A stretch of 49,574 nucleotides of DNA. Source: Oceanospirillaceae bacterium (GTDB lineage Bacteria; Pseudomonadota; Gammaproteobacteria; Pseudomonadales; Balneatricaceae). Below the pieces are notes generated by a model that was given only the letters and a program-made list of their open reading frames with translations, did no database searches and was not told the origin of the DNA. Of this stretch, positions 43,099 to 49,574 are shown piece after piece (within the stretch, counting starts at the first letter, position 1; every line of letters begins with the position of its first letter). The stretch spans positions 1 through 49,574 of the forward strand of contig JABSRB010000041.1 of assembly GCA_013215375.1 (NCBI GenBank). Reading direction: 5' to 3'. The position numbers and the translations under genes were made by a program.

Positions 43099-44106
43099 TT
43101 ACTTGGATTCTGCAGCGGCAACCGCTACCTCCAGCTTTTCAATCCACTTGGCATCATCGCCAAGTTCAGCCGCTAACCACTTTTTAACTGCTGGCTGCGC
43201 CTTGTCCTTAAATAGGGCTAAATCAGCCGCTGTCGGAGAATATACTTGCATACCATCAGCCACTACTTTCGTCACGCCATCTGCCGTATTAAATTGTTGG
43301 ATGGCACGCCCCATAACACCGGCAATACGTGCAGCTTTAGCAACAACGGCTTGCTCTGCATTAGAAAGTGATGCGAAAAACTCATCATTAATTACGATAA
43401 AATCAGCCGCGTAAATATGTCCATCTAATATCATATACTTCTGTAATTTATGCAGATTGTTGTTATAGATAGTCCCGACTGGATTTTCCTGTCCATCTAC
43501 TACGCCAGTGGTTAGAGCGTTAGGTAATTCAGACCAGGCAATTGGCGTCGGTTCAGCACCTAAGCCTTTTACCATTTCTATGTACAATGGAATTGGCTGG
43601 ACACGAAATTTTAAACCTTTCATATCAGCAGGTGTTTTAATTTCACGCTCGTTGTTGGTGAAATTACGAAAGCCTGTTTCGCCGTAAGCAAGGGTACGCA
43701 ACCCTGTCTCTTCTAAACAATGCTCGCCCAGCGCCTTACCAAATTCACCATCTAATACATCCCATGCCGCAGTAGCAGATGAAAAAGTATAAGGTATGTT
43801 TAGTACCCCTGCTGCTTTACAAATGGTAACCATTCCCCCGGAGACGATCGACATCTGCGTCGTTCCCTCCTGAGTTTGTTGAATCAACTCACCTTCATTT
43901 CCCAGAGATTTCGAAGGAAAGAGCTGTACTTCGATCTCAGTCTCCCCTTCAACAATATTTTTGAATATGACACCAGCTGCCCCTTTCTTTGAGGTTTGCC
44001 ACTGCGCTCCATCCACGTGCCCAAGTCTAATAATTGTAGGTGCAGCAAATGCTGAGACGGAAAAAACGGCCGAAACAAGTCCAATATGTAATGCTTTCTT
44101 GATCAT
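43099..44106 (-). CDS. dctP: TRAP transporter substrate-binding protein, DctP family
   Basis: Periplasmic binding protein of the TRAP transporter, 335 residues. The signal peptide ends near AFAAP (about residue 22). The fold is shown by IRLGHVDGAQWQTSKKGA, IEVQLFPSKSLGNEGELIQQTQEGTTQMSI, GLKFRVQPIPLYIEMVKGLGA (the Arg that binds the carboxylate) and ELPNALTTGVVDGQENP. GGAG lies 7 bases before the ATG. It is the first gene of the TRAP operon and its promoter region is shared with the TetR gene. Confidence 0.95.
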   Translation of the reverse strand: MIKKALHIGLVSAVFSVSAFAAPTIIRLGHVDGAQWQTSKKGAAGVIFKNIVEGETEIEVQLFPSKSLGNEGELIQQTQEGTTQMSIVSGGMVTICKAAGVLNIPYTFSSATAAWDVLDGEFGKALGEHCLEETGLRTLAYGETGFRNFTNNEREIKTPADMKGLKFRVQPIPLYIEMVKGLGAEPTPIAWSELPNALTTGVVDGQENPVGTIYNNNLHKLQKYMILDGHIYAADFIVINDEFFASLSNAEQAVVAKAARIAGVMGRAIQQFNTADGVTKVVADGMQVYSPTAADLALFKDKAQPAVKKWLAAELGDDAKWIEKLEVAVAAAESK

Positions 44107-44165
44107 TAGGAACTCCGAATATTTTCATTATTTTAAAGTTGTACCAAGCAAAAGAAAAAAGTGAT

Positions 44166-44246
44166 TGTACCACCTGGTTAATTACTGGTTTTTGGAAATT
44201 ATACTAGCTGGTACATTTAGTCAAGTATTTTGTACCAGCTGGTTAA
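44166..44246. promoter_or_regulatory. Operator cluster (ACCAGCTGGT type) between dctP and the TetR gene
   Basis: TGTACCACCTGGTTAA at 44166-44181, the inverse form ACTAGCTGGTACA at 44203-44215, and TGTACCAGCTGGTTAA at 44231-44246. The last contains a perfect 10-bp palindrome ACCAGCTGGT. A further half-match, TGTACCAAGC, lies at 44140. The array spans the region where the divergent promoters should be and is the probable binding site of the TetR-family protein. Confidence 0.65.
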
Positions 44247-44321
44247 AAGGCTTGATTCTTGAACTCAGAGCTTTACAGTATCTGCATTCACTATGCATCA
44301 GGATTAAACGACACCCAAACT

Positions 44322-45020
44322 ATGCTTGATCAGACTAAAAAACCGAAGCGCCAAGGATGGAAACAGAACCCGGAAGCTGTTCAAGAAAACATCTTAAACG
44401 CAGCACTGGAAGAGTTTTCTCAACGCGGCTTTGCCAGCGGCAGTATCAATGTTATTGCCGACAAAACCGCGACCTCTAAGCGCATGATTTACTACTACTT
44501 TGGCGATAAAGAAGGGCTATATCGTAAAGTGATAGATAAAGCTTACCAAGACATGCGCGAGGGTGAGGCCAAGTTAAATTTGGATGTATCTGACCCCGTA
44601 GCAGCCATGCGTAAATTGATCAAATTCACCTTTGAGCACCATGCAGAGCAGCAGGACTTCATTCGTCTGGTGATGATAGAGAATATTCATCGCGCTAAAC
44701 ATTTAGCTTCCAAAGAAAAATTTGCCGAAATTAACGCACTCGCCATAGCACGCGTCAACGAAATTTATAACGCAGGCGTTACCCAGCAAGTATTTCGCAC
44801 CGGTCTTTCACCGGCGCAAATACACTGGCAAATTAGTGCAATGTGCTTTTTCAACGTCTCCAACAAAGCTACTTTTTCAGCCGCTTTTGGCGATGATTTA
44901 TTTAGCCATGACGGCCAGCAACAATTATGTCGCTCGATACAAAACACCGTACTAGCTTTTCTGGAATACGATCCTGAGCAAAGTGAAACGCGGGGTTTGT
45001 CGGACAAGACAAACTCTTAA
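44322..45020 (+). CDS. TetR-family regulator
   Basis: A 232-residue transcription factor from the ATG at 44322; a TTG frame extends 21 codons upstream over likely operator DNA and is not preferred. The N-terminal helix-turn-helix is clear (ILNAALEEFSQRGFASGSINVIADKTATSKRMIYYYFGDKEGLY, about residues 24-66 in two stretches), and the C-terminal all-helical half resembles the RutR/YcdC group. It is divergent from the TRAP operon and followed by aroQ after 57 bases, so it may regulate both. Its ligand could be a quinate-pathway acid. Confidence 0.9.
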   Translation: MLDQTKKPKRQGWKQNPEAVQENILNAALEEFSQRGFASGSINVIADKTATSKRMIYYYFGDKEGLYRKVIDKAYQDMREGEAKLNLDVSDPVAAMRKLIKFTFEHHAEQQDFIRLVMIENIHRAKHLASKEKFAEINALAIARVNEIYNAGVTQQVFRTGLSPAQIHWQISAMCFFNVSNKATFSAAFGDDLFSHDGQQQLCRSIQNTVLAFLEYDPEQSETRGLSDKTNS

Positions 45021-45077
45021 CGCACTTAAGCTTAAACACCTTAATTTAGTGAAAAATCACACCACGAGAAGACCCTG

Positions 45078-45527
45078 ATGTTGAAATTAATGATTTTGAA
45101 CGGCCCTAACTTAAATTTACTCGGTACTCGCGAGCCCGACCAATACGGTCACGAAACCTTGGCTGATGTCGAAAGCATGTGCCGTGAAGCTGCTGTCGCT
45201 TACGATTATGAGGTTGATTTTAGACAATCCAACCACGAGGGTGTGCTGGTTGATTGGATCCACGAGGCCGGACAACTTCTCAAACGCGGTGAGCTAGCGG
45301 GGATTGTATTCAATCCAGGCGCTTACACTCACACCTCTATCGCACTCCATGACGCCATCAAAGGCACTAACGTACCGGTGATTGAAGTACATATCTCTAA
45401 TGTCCATAACCGCGAAGCGTTTCGTCATCACTCTTATATTTCACCCGCTGCTGCTGGCATCGTTGTAGGCATGGGTGTATACGGTTATGTCTTAGGCATT
45501 CATGGTCTGGCACATAAACTTGGCTAA
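45078..45527 (+). CDS. aroQ: Type II 3-dehydroquinate dehydratase, catabolic
   Basis: Dehydrates 3-dehydroquinate to 3-dehydroshikimate. The 149-residue protein has the type II signature: NGPNLNLLGTREPDQYG at the start with the active-loop Arg and Tyr, QSNHEGVLVDWIHEA, FNPGAYTHTSIALHDAI with the catalytic His region, and EVHISNVHNREAFRHHS. Length is typical. Here it lies among catabolic genes, between the TetR and AraC regulators, and so probably serves quinate breakdown, not aromatic amino-acid synthesis. Its 3' end overlaps the convergent AraC gene by 4 bases. Confidence 0.95.
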   Translation: MLKLMILNGPNLNLLGTREPDQYGHETLADVESMCREAAVAYDYEVDFRQSNHEGVLVDWIHEAGQLLKRGELAGIVFNPGAYTHTSIALHDAIKGTNVPVIEVHISNVHNREAFRHHSYISPAAAGIVVGMGVYGYVLGIHGLAHKLG

Positions 45528-46408
45528 GTTTTATCTTCCCTGATCGCCTGAGTACGAAACTGCTTGGGTGTCTGCCCACAAAGTCTTTTAAAGAAACGAT
45601 TAAAATAAGCGGGGTCATTAAAACCCAGCGCATAGGCGATTTCACTCACGCTCATCACCGTATAAATTAAGTGACGTTTCGCCTCCAGTAACAGCCGCTG
45701 ATGAATCAACTGCAGTGCACTACTATCAACCAATCGCTGACATAAGCTGTTGAGATAAGGGGCGGTAATTCCCAGCTCTTTCGCGTAACTTTCCACTTTG
45801 CGCTGTTCTAGATAGTCTCGATTAATCATCGCACTAAAACGACTTAAATATTCACTCTTTCGATCTTGATGCCCTTTTGAGTAAGAGTGTTGTATTGCAT
45901 GACGCTCCAGCCATATCGCTAATAATGTCACTAGAGATACCAAGGCCTGAGCACGACCTTCTGCCAGCGATTGATTGTACTCGAACTGTATTAACTGCAG
46001 CATCGCTTCAAGTTGTGCACAGCCATTATTAACCGGCATGATAAACGTCGATTGTATCACCGGTTTATCAATACTGGCACTGAGCTTAAGCTCATCCAAC
46101 AACACATTTGATATGGATATCACCGTGCCAGACACATCCTCTGACCAGATAAAATCATGCACGCACATCGGCGAGATAACCATAATGCACGGCCCCTCCA
46201 CTCTCGTAGTAGCACCATCTAAATTGGCCTCGCCACTGCCTGCTTGCAAATAGAAAATTTGCGACAAAGCGCTGTGCCGATGTGGCCGGATGGTAAATTT
46301 ATGTGCTCTGGTACGCGTGATTAACGGTTCACAGTGCAGTAAATCAAGCATCGCAGTTGACTCTCCTTCACCGTAAAACTGTATTGTCGGGATATTTGAT
46401 TGCGCCAC
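45524..46408 (-). CDS. AraC-family regulator divergent from ligAB
   Basis: A 294-residue regulator: an N-terminal cupin-like sensor (LITRTRAHKFTIRPHRHSALSQIFYL) and a C-terminal double helix-turn-helix (KVESYAKELGITAPYLNSLCQRL then EIAYALGFNDPAYFNRFFKRLCGQTPKQFR). The start is a GTG preceded by GGAGG at rather short distance. It is divergent from the protocatechuate dioxygenase genes over 164 bases and resembles PobR-type activators of aromatic acid catabolism. It likely answers to protocatechuate or 4-hydroxybenzoate, by context. Confidence 0.9.
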   Translation of the reverse strand: MAQSNIPTIQFYGEGESTAMLDLLHCEPLITRTRAHKFTIRPHRHSALSQIFYLQAGSGEANLDGATTRVEGPCIMVISPMCVHDFIWSEDVSGTVISISNVLLDELKLSASIDKPVIQSTFIMPVNNGCAQLEAMLQLIQFEYNQSLAEGRAQALVSLVTLLAIWLERHAIQHSYSKGHQDRKSEYLSRFSAMINRDYLEQRKVESYAKELGITAPYLNSLCQRLVDSSALQLIHQRLLLEAKRHLIYTVMSVSEIAYALGFNDPAYFNRFFKRLCGQTPKQFRTQAIREDKT

Positions 46409-46572
46409 AGAGCCTCCTTAAATGAAAAATATTCGAAAAGTACCATAACCACACCCATTTGTGGCTTTATTATCCCTATAAATTCATTAAAAATACAGTT
46501 ACATAAACAAACAAGCTTTTAGCTCGTAACCCGTCACTAAAGTCTTTCATTTTTCAACAAAGGGCAATTAAC

Positions 46573-46974
46573 ATGGTTTGGAAAAAACATGATTATGACA
46601 ATCTCCCAGGCACTGTGGTGTTTGATGGTGAATGTACACACACCTCTTACAATTTAAACAAAATGGCTTTTTCGTTTAACAGCCCAGAAAACCGCGCAGA
46701 ATTTGCTGATGATATGGATGCGTATTGTCGTAAGTTCGAGCTAACGGATGATCAGCGTGTCGCGGTATTAGACGGCGATTTCCCCGCGCTGCTACGCCTT
46801 GGTGGCAACATTTATTACCTGGCTAAGATTGCTGTATTCCACGGCATGACCATGCAAGATGCCGGTGCAGCTTTTCAAAACATCACCACTGAGCAATTCA
46901 AGCAAAAGCTAGCAGACAACGCAGCAGGCTTTCAACAACATTTAGAGAAGCGTGGAGGTTACTGGAATGGGTAA
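46573..46974 (+). CDS. ligA: Protocatechuate 4,5-dioxygenase alpha subunit LigA
   Basis: Small helical subunit of the extradiol enzyme that opens protocatechuate between carbons 4 and 5. The 133-residue protein contains the LigA-family segments SYNLNKMAFSFNSPENR, LTDDQRVAVLDGDFPALLRLGGNIYYLAKIA (in two parts) and the late MQDAGAAF helix, which cap the active site of LigB. It overlaps the ligB start by 8 bases (ATGGGTAA). AAAGGG sits before its ATG. Confidence 0.95.
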   Translation: MVWKKHDYDNLPGTVVFDGECTHTSYNLNKMAFSFNSPENRAEFADDMDAYCRKFELTDDQRVAVLDGDFPALLRLGGNIYYLAKIAVFHGMTMQDAGAAFQNITTEQFKQKLADNAAGFQQHLEKRGGYWNG

Positions 46975-47812
46975 GGTTATAGGCGGTTTAACAACATCTC
47001 ACATCCCAGCTGTGGGTAATGCAATGGCTAACAAGCTAGAGCAAGACCCGTACTGGAAACGTTTTTTTGATGGCTACAAGCCGGTTATTTCTTGGTTAGA
47101 AAAAGAAAAGCCTGATGTCGTTATCGTGGTTTACAACGATCACGGTCTAAATTTCTTTCTCGATACAGTACCGACTTTCGCCATTGGTTGTGCCGATTCT
47201 TATGCCAATGATGACGAGGGTTGGGGCATCCCCACGACGGCATCGTTTAAAGGTGATGCGCAACTGTCTTGGCACTTGTCTGAGTCGCTGATCGAACAGG
47301 GCTTTGATATGACCATGTGTCAGGAAATGAAGGTCGATCACGGCTGTGTGGTACCCATGAACTTGATGTTCAGACACTTGCCAGAATGGCCTTGTAAAAT
47401 CATTCCACTGGCGGTTAACACCGTGCAGCATCCTATGCCTAGCGCCAAACGTTGTTACGACTTAGGCAAAGCACTGCGTGTCGCGATTGAATCATATCCA
47501 GAAGATACCAAAGTAGCGATCTTTGGTACCGGCGGCATGTCACACCAGCTACAAGGTGAGCGTGCAGGTATAATCGACGTTGAGTTCGATTTAGAGTGCA
47601 TGCACAACATCGTCAATGACCCCGATAAGATGACGGCGTTAACCAACACCAACATCATGGAGAGAGGCGGTACTGAAGGCATTGAAGTGATCATGTGGAT
47701 GGTCATGCGCGGCGCGATTGCACCGAACGTTAACTTACTGCACAAGCACTACCACGCACCGATCTCAAACACCGGTGCCGGTGTGTTATTGATGACAGAT
47801 GCTACTGACTAG
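46967..47812 (+). CDS. ligB: Protocatechuate 4,5-dioxygenase beta subunit LigB
   Basis: Catalytic subunit that cleaves the protocatechuate ring to 4-carboxy-2-hydroxymuconate semialdehyde using non-haem Fe(II). From the ATG at 46967 (GGAGG 9 bases upstream) it is 281 residues. Ligands H12 (TTSHIP), H59 (YNDHGLNFF) and E240 (GTEGIEV) and the acid-base H193 (GTGGMSHQL) match the Sphingobium enzyme. The frame also extends five codons upstream. A possible terminator follows. The next pathway genes (ligC, ligI, ligJ, ligK) are not present in the window. Confidence 0.96.
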   Translation: MGKVIGGLTTSHIPAVGNAMANKLEQDPYWKRFFDGYKPVISWLEKEKPDVVIVVYNDHGLNFFLDTVPTFAIGCADSYANDDEGWGIPTTASFKGDAQLSWHLSESLIEQGFDMTMCQEMKVDHGCVVPMNLMFRHLPEWPCKIIPLAVNTVQHPMPSAKRCYDLGKALRVAIESYPEDTKVAIFGTGGMSHQLQGERAGIIDVEFDLECMHNIVNDPDKMTALTNTNIMERGGTEGIEVIMWMVMRGAIAPNVNLLHKHYHAPISNTGAGVLLMTDATD

Positions 47813-47839
47813 ATAAACCTAAATATCAGCTTTATCTAC

Positions 47840-47863
47840 TACCCCTTGTTTTTACAGGGGGTA
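47840..47863 (+). terminator. Possible terminator after ligAB
   Basis: TACCCC at 47840-47845 and GGGGTA at 47858-47863 with a T-rich loop, followed by TTCGTTT. The stem is short and the T-run is broken, so strength is uncertain. Confidence 0.5.
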
Positions 47864-47908
47864 TTCGTTTATATGTACCTAACTCATTCATAAACCATCG
47901 GAAAAACA

Positions 47909-48289
47909 GTGCTTACTTGGCTGCGCAACAAACTATCAGGCGATACCACTCTCCCCGCGGTGATCTTTATCGACATCGGCTATGATTGCTATCAGCTCTG
48001 TGAAGCCCTCACCCAGCAGAAAATAGCCCAACCTATCGCGTTTATCGACGAAGAGCCTTGGAGCCACCTCACTAAGATGCAGGGCGCTAAGTTACACTAC
48101 CCCAACGAAATACTAGCGCTTAGCAAAAAACACCCAGTACAAGTTGTGATAAAATTCACCGGCTTAGGCTGGGAGCCAGATCCACCCACCGTTGGAAATT
48201 TAGCAAAGCTAAAGGTGCATTTATTAACACTCGATCCCCAAAATACTCTAGAGCAACAGTTGACGGCACTGCGAGCCGTGCTTAATTAA
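47909..48289 (+). CDS. Hypothetical protein with sugar-modifying N-domain-like fold
   Basis: A 126-residue protein starting at a GTG with GGAAA upstream. It contains AVIFIDIGYDCYQLCEAL, IAFIDEEPWSHLTKMQGAKLHYPNEI and VVIKFTGLGW, a pattern like the small Rossmann-type domain at the start of CapD or PglD proteins (short strand, FIDxxPW, then a predicted parallel strand). No catalytic residues can be named. It sits between ligB and an MFS permease and may not belong to the catabolic cluster. Function unknown. Confidence 0.55.
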   Translation: MLTWLRNKLSGDTTLPAVIFIDIGYDCYQLCEALTQQKIAQPIAFIDEEPWSHLTKMQGAKLHYPNEILALSKKHPVQVVIKFTGLGWEPDPPTVGNLAKLKVHLLTLDPQNTLEQQLTALRAVLN

Positions 48290-48328
48290 CATCCCTCAAT
48301 AACAGAGCAATATACAGCAGGCCTTTAA

Positions 48329-49501
48329 GTGTCACGCATTCTACGCAAGTTTTTCCTACCCATTATTTTCCCCTCAGCGCTGGTATCTATTACCCAACAA
48401 TCACTGTTAGTGGTACTGCCACTGTATGTGTTAGCCATAGGCGGCAGTTGGACTGAATCGGCGATGATCATCGGTATCAAAGGAATGGGCATGATGCTTG
48501 CAGATCTGCCGGCGAGTTTACTGATTGCGCGCTTTGGCGACAAAAAAGTGATGCTCTGCGCGGCTTTTGTCTCTGTCTGCGCCATACTGATCCTGGCATT
48601 ATTTCCCACCCTCGCCATGGTCAGCGCTGCTGCACTACTGCTCGGCCTCGCCCATGCAACTTGGCTAGTAGCACGCATCTCCTTTGTCACAGAAGTCACT
48701 GCGGTTAATGAGCGCGGCAGAGTGATGTCGCTGTCCGCGGGCACCATTCGTTTAGGTAACGTGATTGGACCTGCTATGGCCGGTGTGTTAATTGCCACTG
48801 CCGGCTATCAAGTCACCCTTGCCGTCTTTGCCATGATTTCTGCCTTGGTGCTGCTGTTTGTTGTGCTGTGGGTGCCGTTTATGCCGCCAAGAAAACATGA
48901 TTCTCATAAAGTAAGCGCGCTTAAAAGTGCTTTAATCGACAACCGAAAAGTATTTTATACGGCAGGTGTCGCCTCTATTGCGCTGATGCTGGTGCGCTCT
49001 TCAAGGGCCTTATTATTACCCTTAACCGGCGCTGCACTATTATTGGATGAGAGCAGTATCGGCATGGCAATTTCTGCAGGCGCCATTATCGATACTTTGC
49101 TGTTTTATCCCGCGGGCAGCTTGATGGATAGAGTCGGCCGCAAGCCTATTCTGGTCACTAGCTTAATCTTATTAGGCGCAGGCCTGATGCTATTACCGCT
49201 GGCCGAAGGTTTTTACAGTTTAGTGGTCATTGCCAGCTTATTGGGTTTAGCCAACGGTATTTCAGCGGGCGTGATAATGACAGTGGGGGCAGACTTAGCA
49301 CCAAACGTTAATCGCGGTGGCTTTATCGGAATTTGGCGTTTGTTATCAGATGTGGGTTCAACCTCAGGCCCAATCATTATAGGCCTGGTGGTCAAATTCT
49401 CTGGATTAGCTGCAGCCACTTATAGCATAGGTTTTTTAGGCCTGCTTGGCGGCGTCTATGTGATTAAAATGCTAACTGAGACTAATAGGAAAAGTGATTA
49501 A
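48329..49501 (+). CDS. Major facilitator superfamily permease
   Basis: A 390-residue 12-helix MFS transporter. Recognisable are the motif A-like loops ARFGDKKVML (helices 2-3) and SLMDRVGRKPIL (helices 8-9), a GTIRLGNVIGPAMAGVL segment in helix 5, and SDVGSTSGPII in helix 11. The start is a GTG at 48329. No clear ribosome site precedes it, so another start is possible. The substrate is unknown; aromatic acids are a guess from its neighbours. The heptamer tandem repeat begins at its TAA stop. Confidence 0.85.
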   Translation: MSRILRKFFLPIIFPSALVSITQQSLLVVLPLYVLAIGGSWTESAMIIGIKGMGMMLADLPASLLIARFGDKKVMLCAAFVSVCAILILALFPTLAMVSAAALLLGLAHATWLVARISFVTEVTAVNERGRVMSLSAGTIRLGNVIGPAMAGVLIATAGYQVTLAVFAMISALVLLFVVLWVPFMPPRKHDSHKVSALKSALIDNRKVFYTAGVASIALMLVRSSRALLLPLTGAALLLDESSIGMAISAGAIIDTLLFYPAGSLMDRVGRKPILVTSLILLGAGLMLLPLAEGFYSLVVIASLLGLANGISAGVIMTVGADLAPNVNRGGFIGIWRLLSDVGSTSGPIIIGLVVKFSGLAAATYSIGFLGLLGGVYVIKMLTETNRKSD

Positions 49502-49574
49502 GTCTTTAGTCTTTAGTCTTTAGTCTTTAGTCTTTAGTCTTTAGTCTTTAGTCTTTAGTCTTTAGTCTTTAGTC
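49500..49574. repeat. Perfect AGTCTTT heptanucleotide tandem repeat, cut by window edge
   Basis: The 7-base unit AGTCTTT repeats without interruption for more than ten copies from 49500 to the last base of the window. It starts at the stop codon of the MFS gene (TAA at 49499-49501). It contains TAG in the plus-strand reading and TAA in the minus-strand reading, so it is not coding. Total length is unknown because it continues past the window. Confidence 0.95.

Noticed and set aside
49500-49574. Heptamer repeat as a CRISPR array or telomere
   Set aside because: There are no spacers and the unit is only 7 bases; nothing else suggests a linear replicon end. It is reported as a simple tandem repeat.

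Overview
The window reads as the chromosome of a free-living, probably marine gammaproteobacterium with moderate GC. Supporting signs are the ubiB-hisI-hisE-tatABC block, the dgcP/dsbA/cytochrome c4/engB/polA/thrB neighbourhood that is also known from Pseudomonas, the large-domain PstC and PstA proteins, and consensus Pho boxes. I cannot name the genus; a Cellvibrionales/Spongiibacteraceae-like or Pseudomonadales-like lineage is a guess. No rRNA, tRNA, prophage, insertion sequence or CRISPR array was seen.

Layout. 1-5.7 kb (minus strand): Tat export genes, the histidine genes hisI/hisE, ubiB for ubiquinone synthesis, and a DgcP-type diguanylate cyclase. 5.9-12.7 kb: dsbA, cytochrome c4, engB, polA and thrB. 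The engB-polA gap is the locus that carries the Spot 42 / ErsA small RNAs in other gammaproteobacteria. 12.7-16.3 kb: uvrD and two SAM-fold enzymes. 16.3-19.5 kb: a LysR regulator divergent from a two-gene operon resembling tmpA-tmpB (2-trimethylaminoethylphosphonate breakdown to glycine betaine and phosphate), then an acyl-CoA thioesterase. 19.5-30.2 kb: a phosphate-starvation island (pstS, two orphan solute-binding proteins on the other strand, pstC-pstA-pstB-phoU) followed by an unusual DsbA-fold / pseudo-receiver / GGDEF fusion.

30.3-49.5 kb is an aromatic and hydroaromatic catabolic island. A tripartite tricarboxylate transporter (tctCBA) diverges from a GntR regulator. A four-gene minus-strand operon holds a shikimate/quinate dehydrogenase, the fused 3-dehydroshikimate dehydratase QuiC, and two further genes that together look like a split, degenerate copy of QuiC. 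An AEC permease, a second shikimate/quinate dehydrogenase, a TRAP transporter, a TetR regulator, a catabolic type II dehydroquinase (aroQ), an AraC regulator and protocatechuate 4,5-dioxygenase ligAB follow. Together they would take up quinate/shikimate-type acids, convert them through 3-dehydroquinate and 3-dehydroshikimate to protocatechuate, and open the ring by 4,5-cleavage. The lower 4,5-pathway genes are not in the window.

The end of the window is a gene of unknown function, an MFS permease, and a perfect heptanucleotide tandem repeat that starts at the MFS stop codon and runs off the edge. The observations most worth a second look are the split and ligand-depleted QuiC pair, the three-part GGDEF fusion beside phoU, the paired orphan binding proteins inside the pst locus, the possible sRNA locus, the operator-like repeats at the catabolic promoters, and a short dispersed palindrome found in two places.
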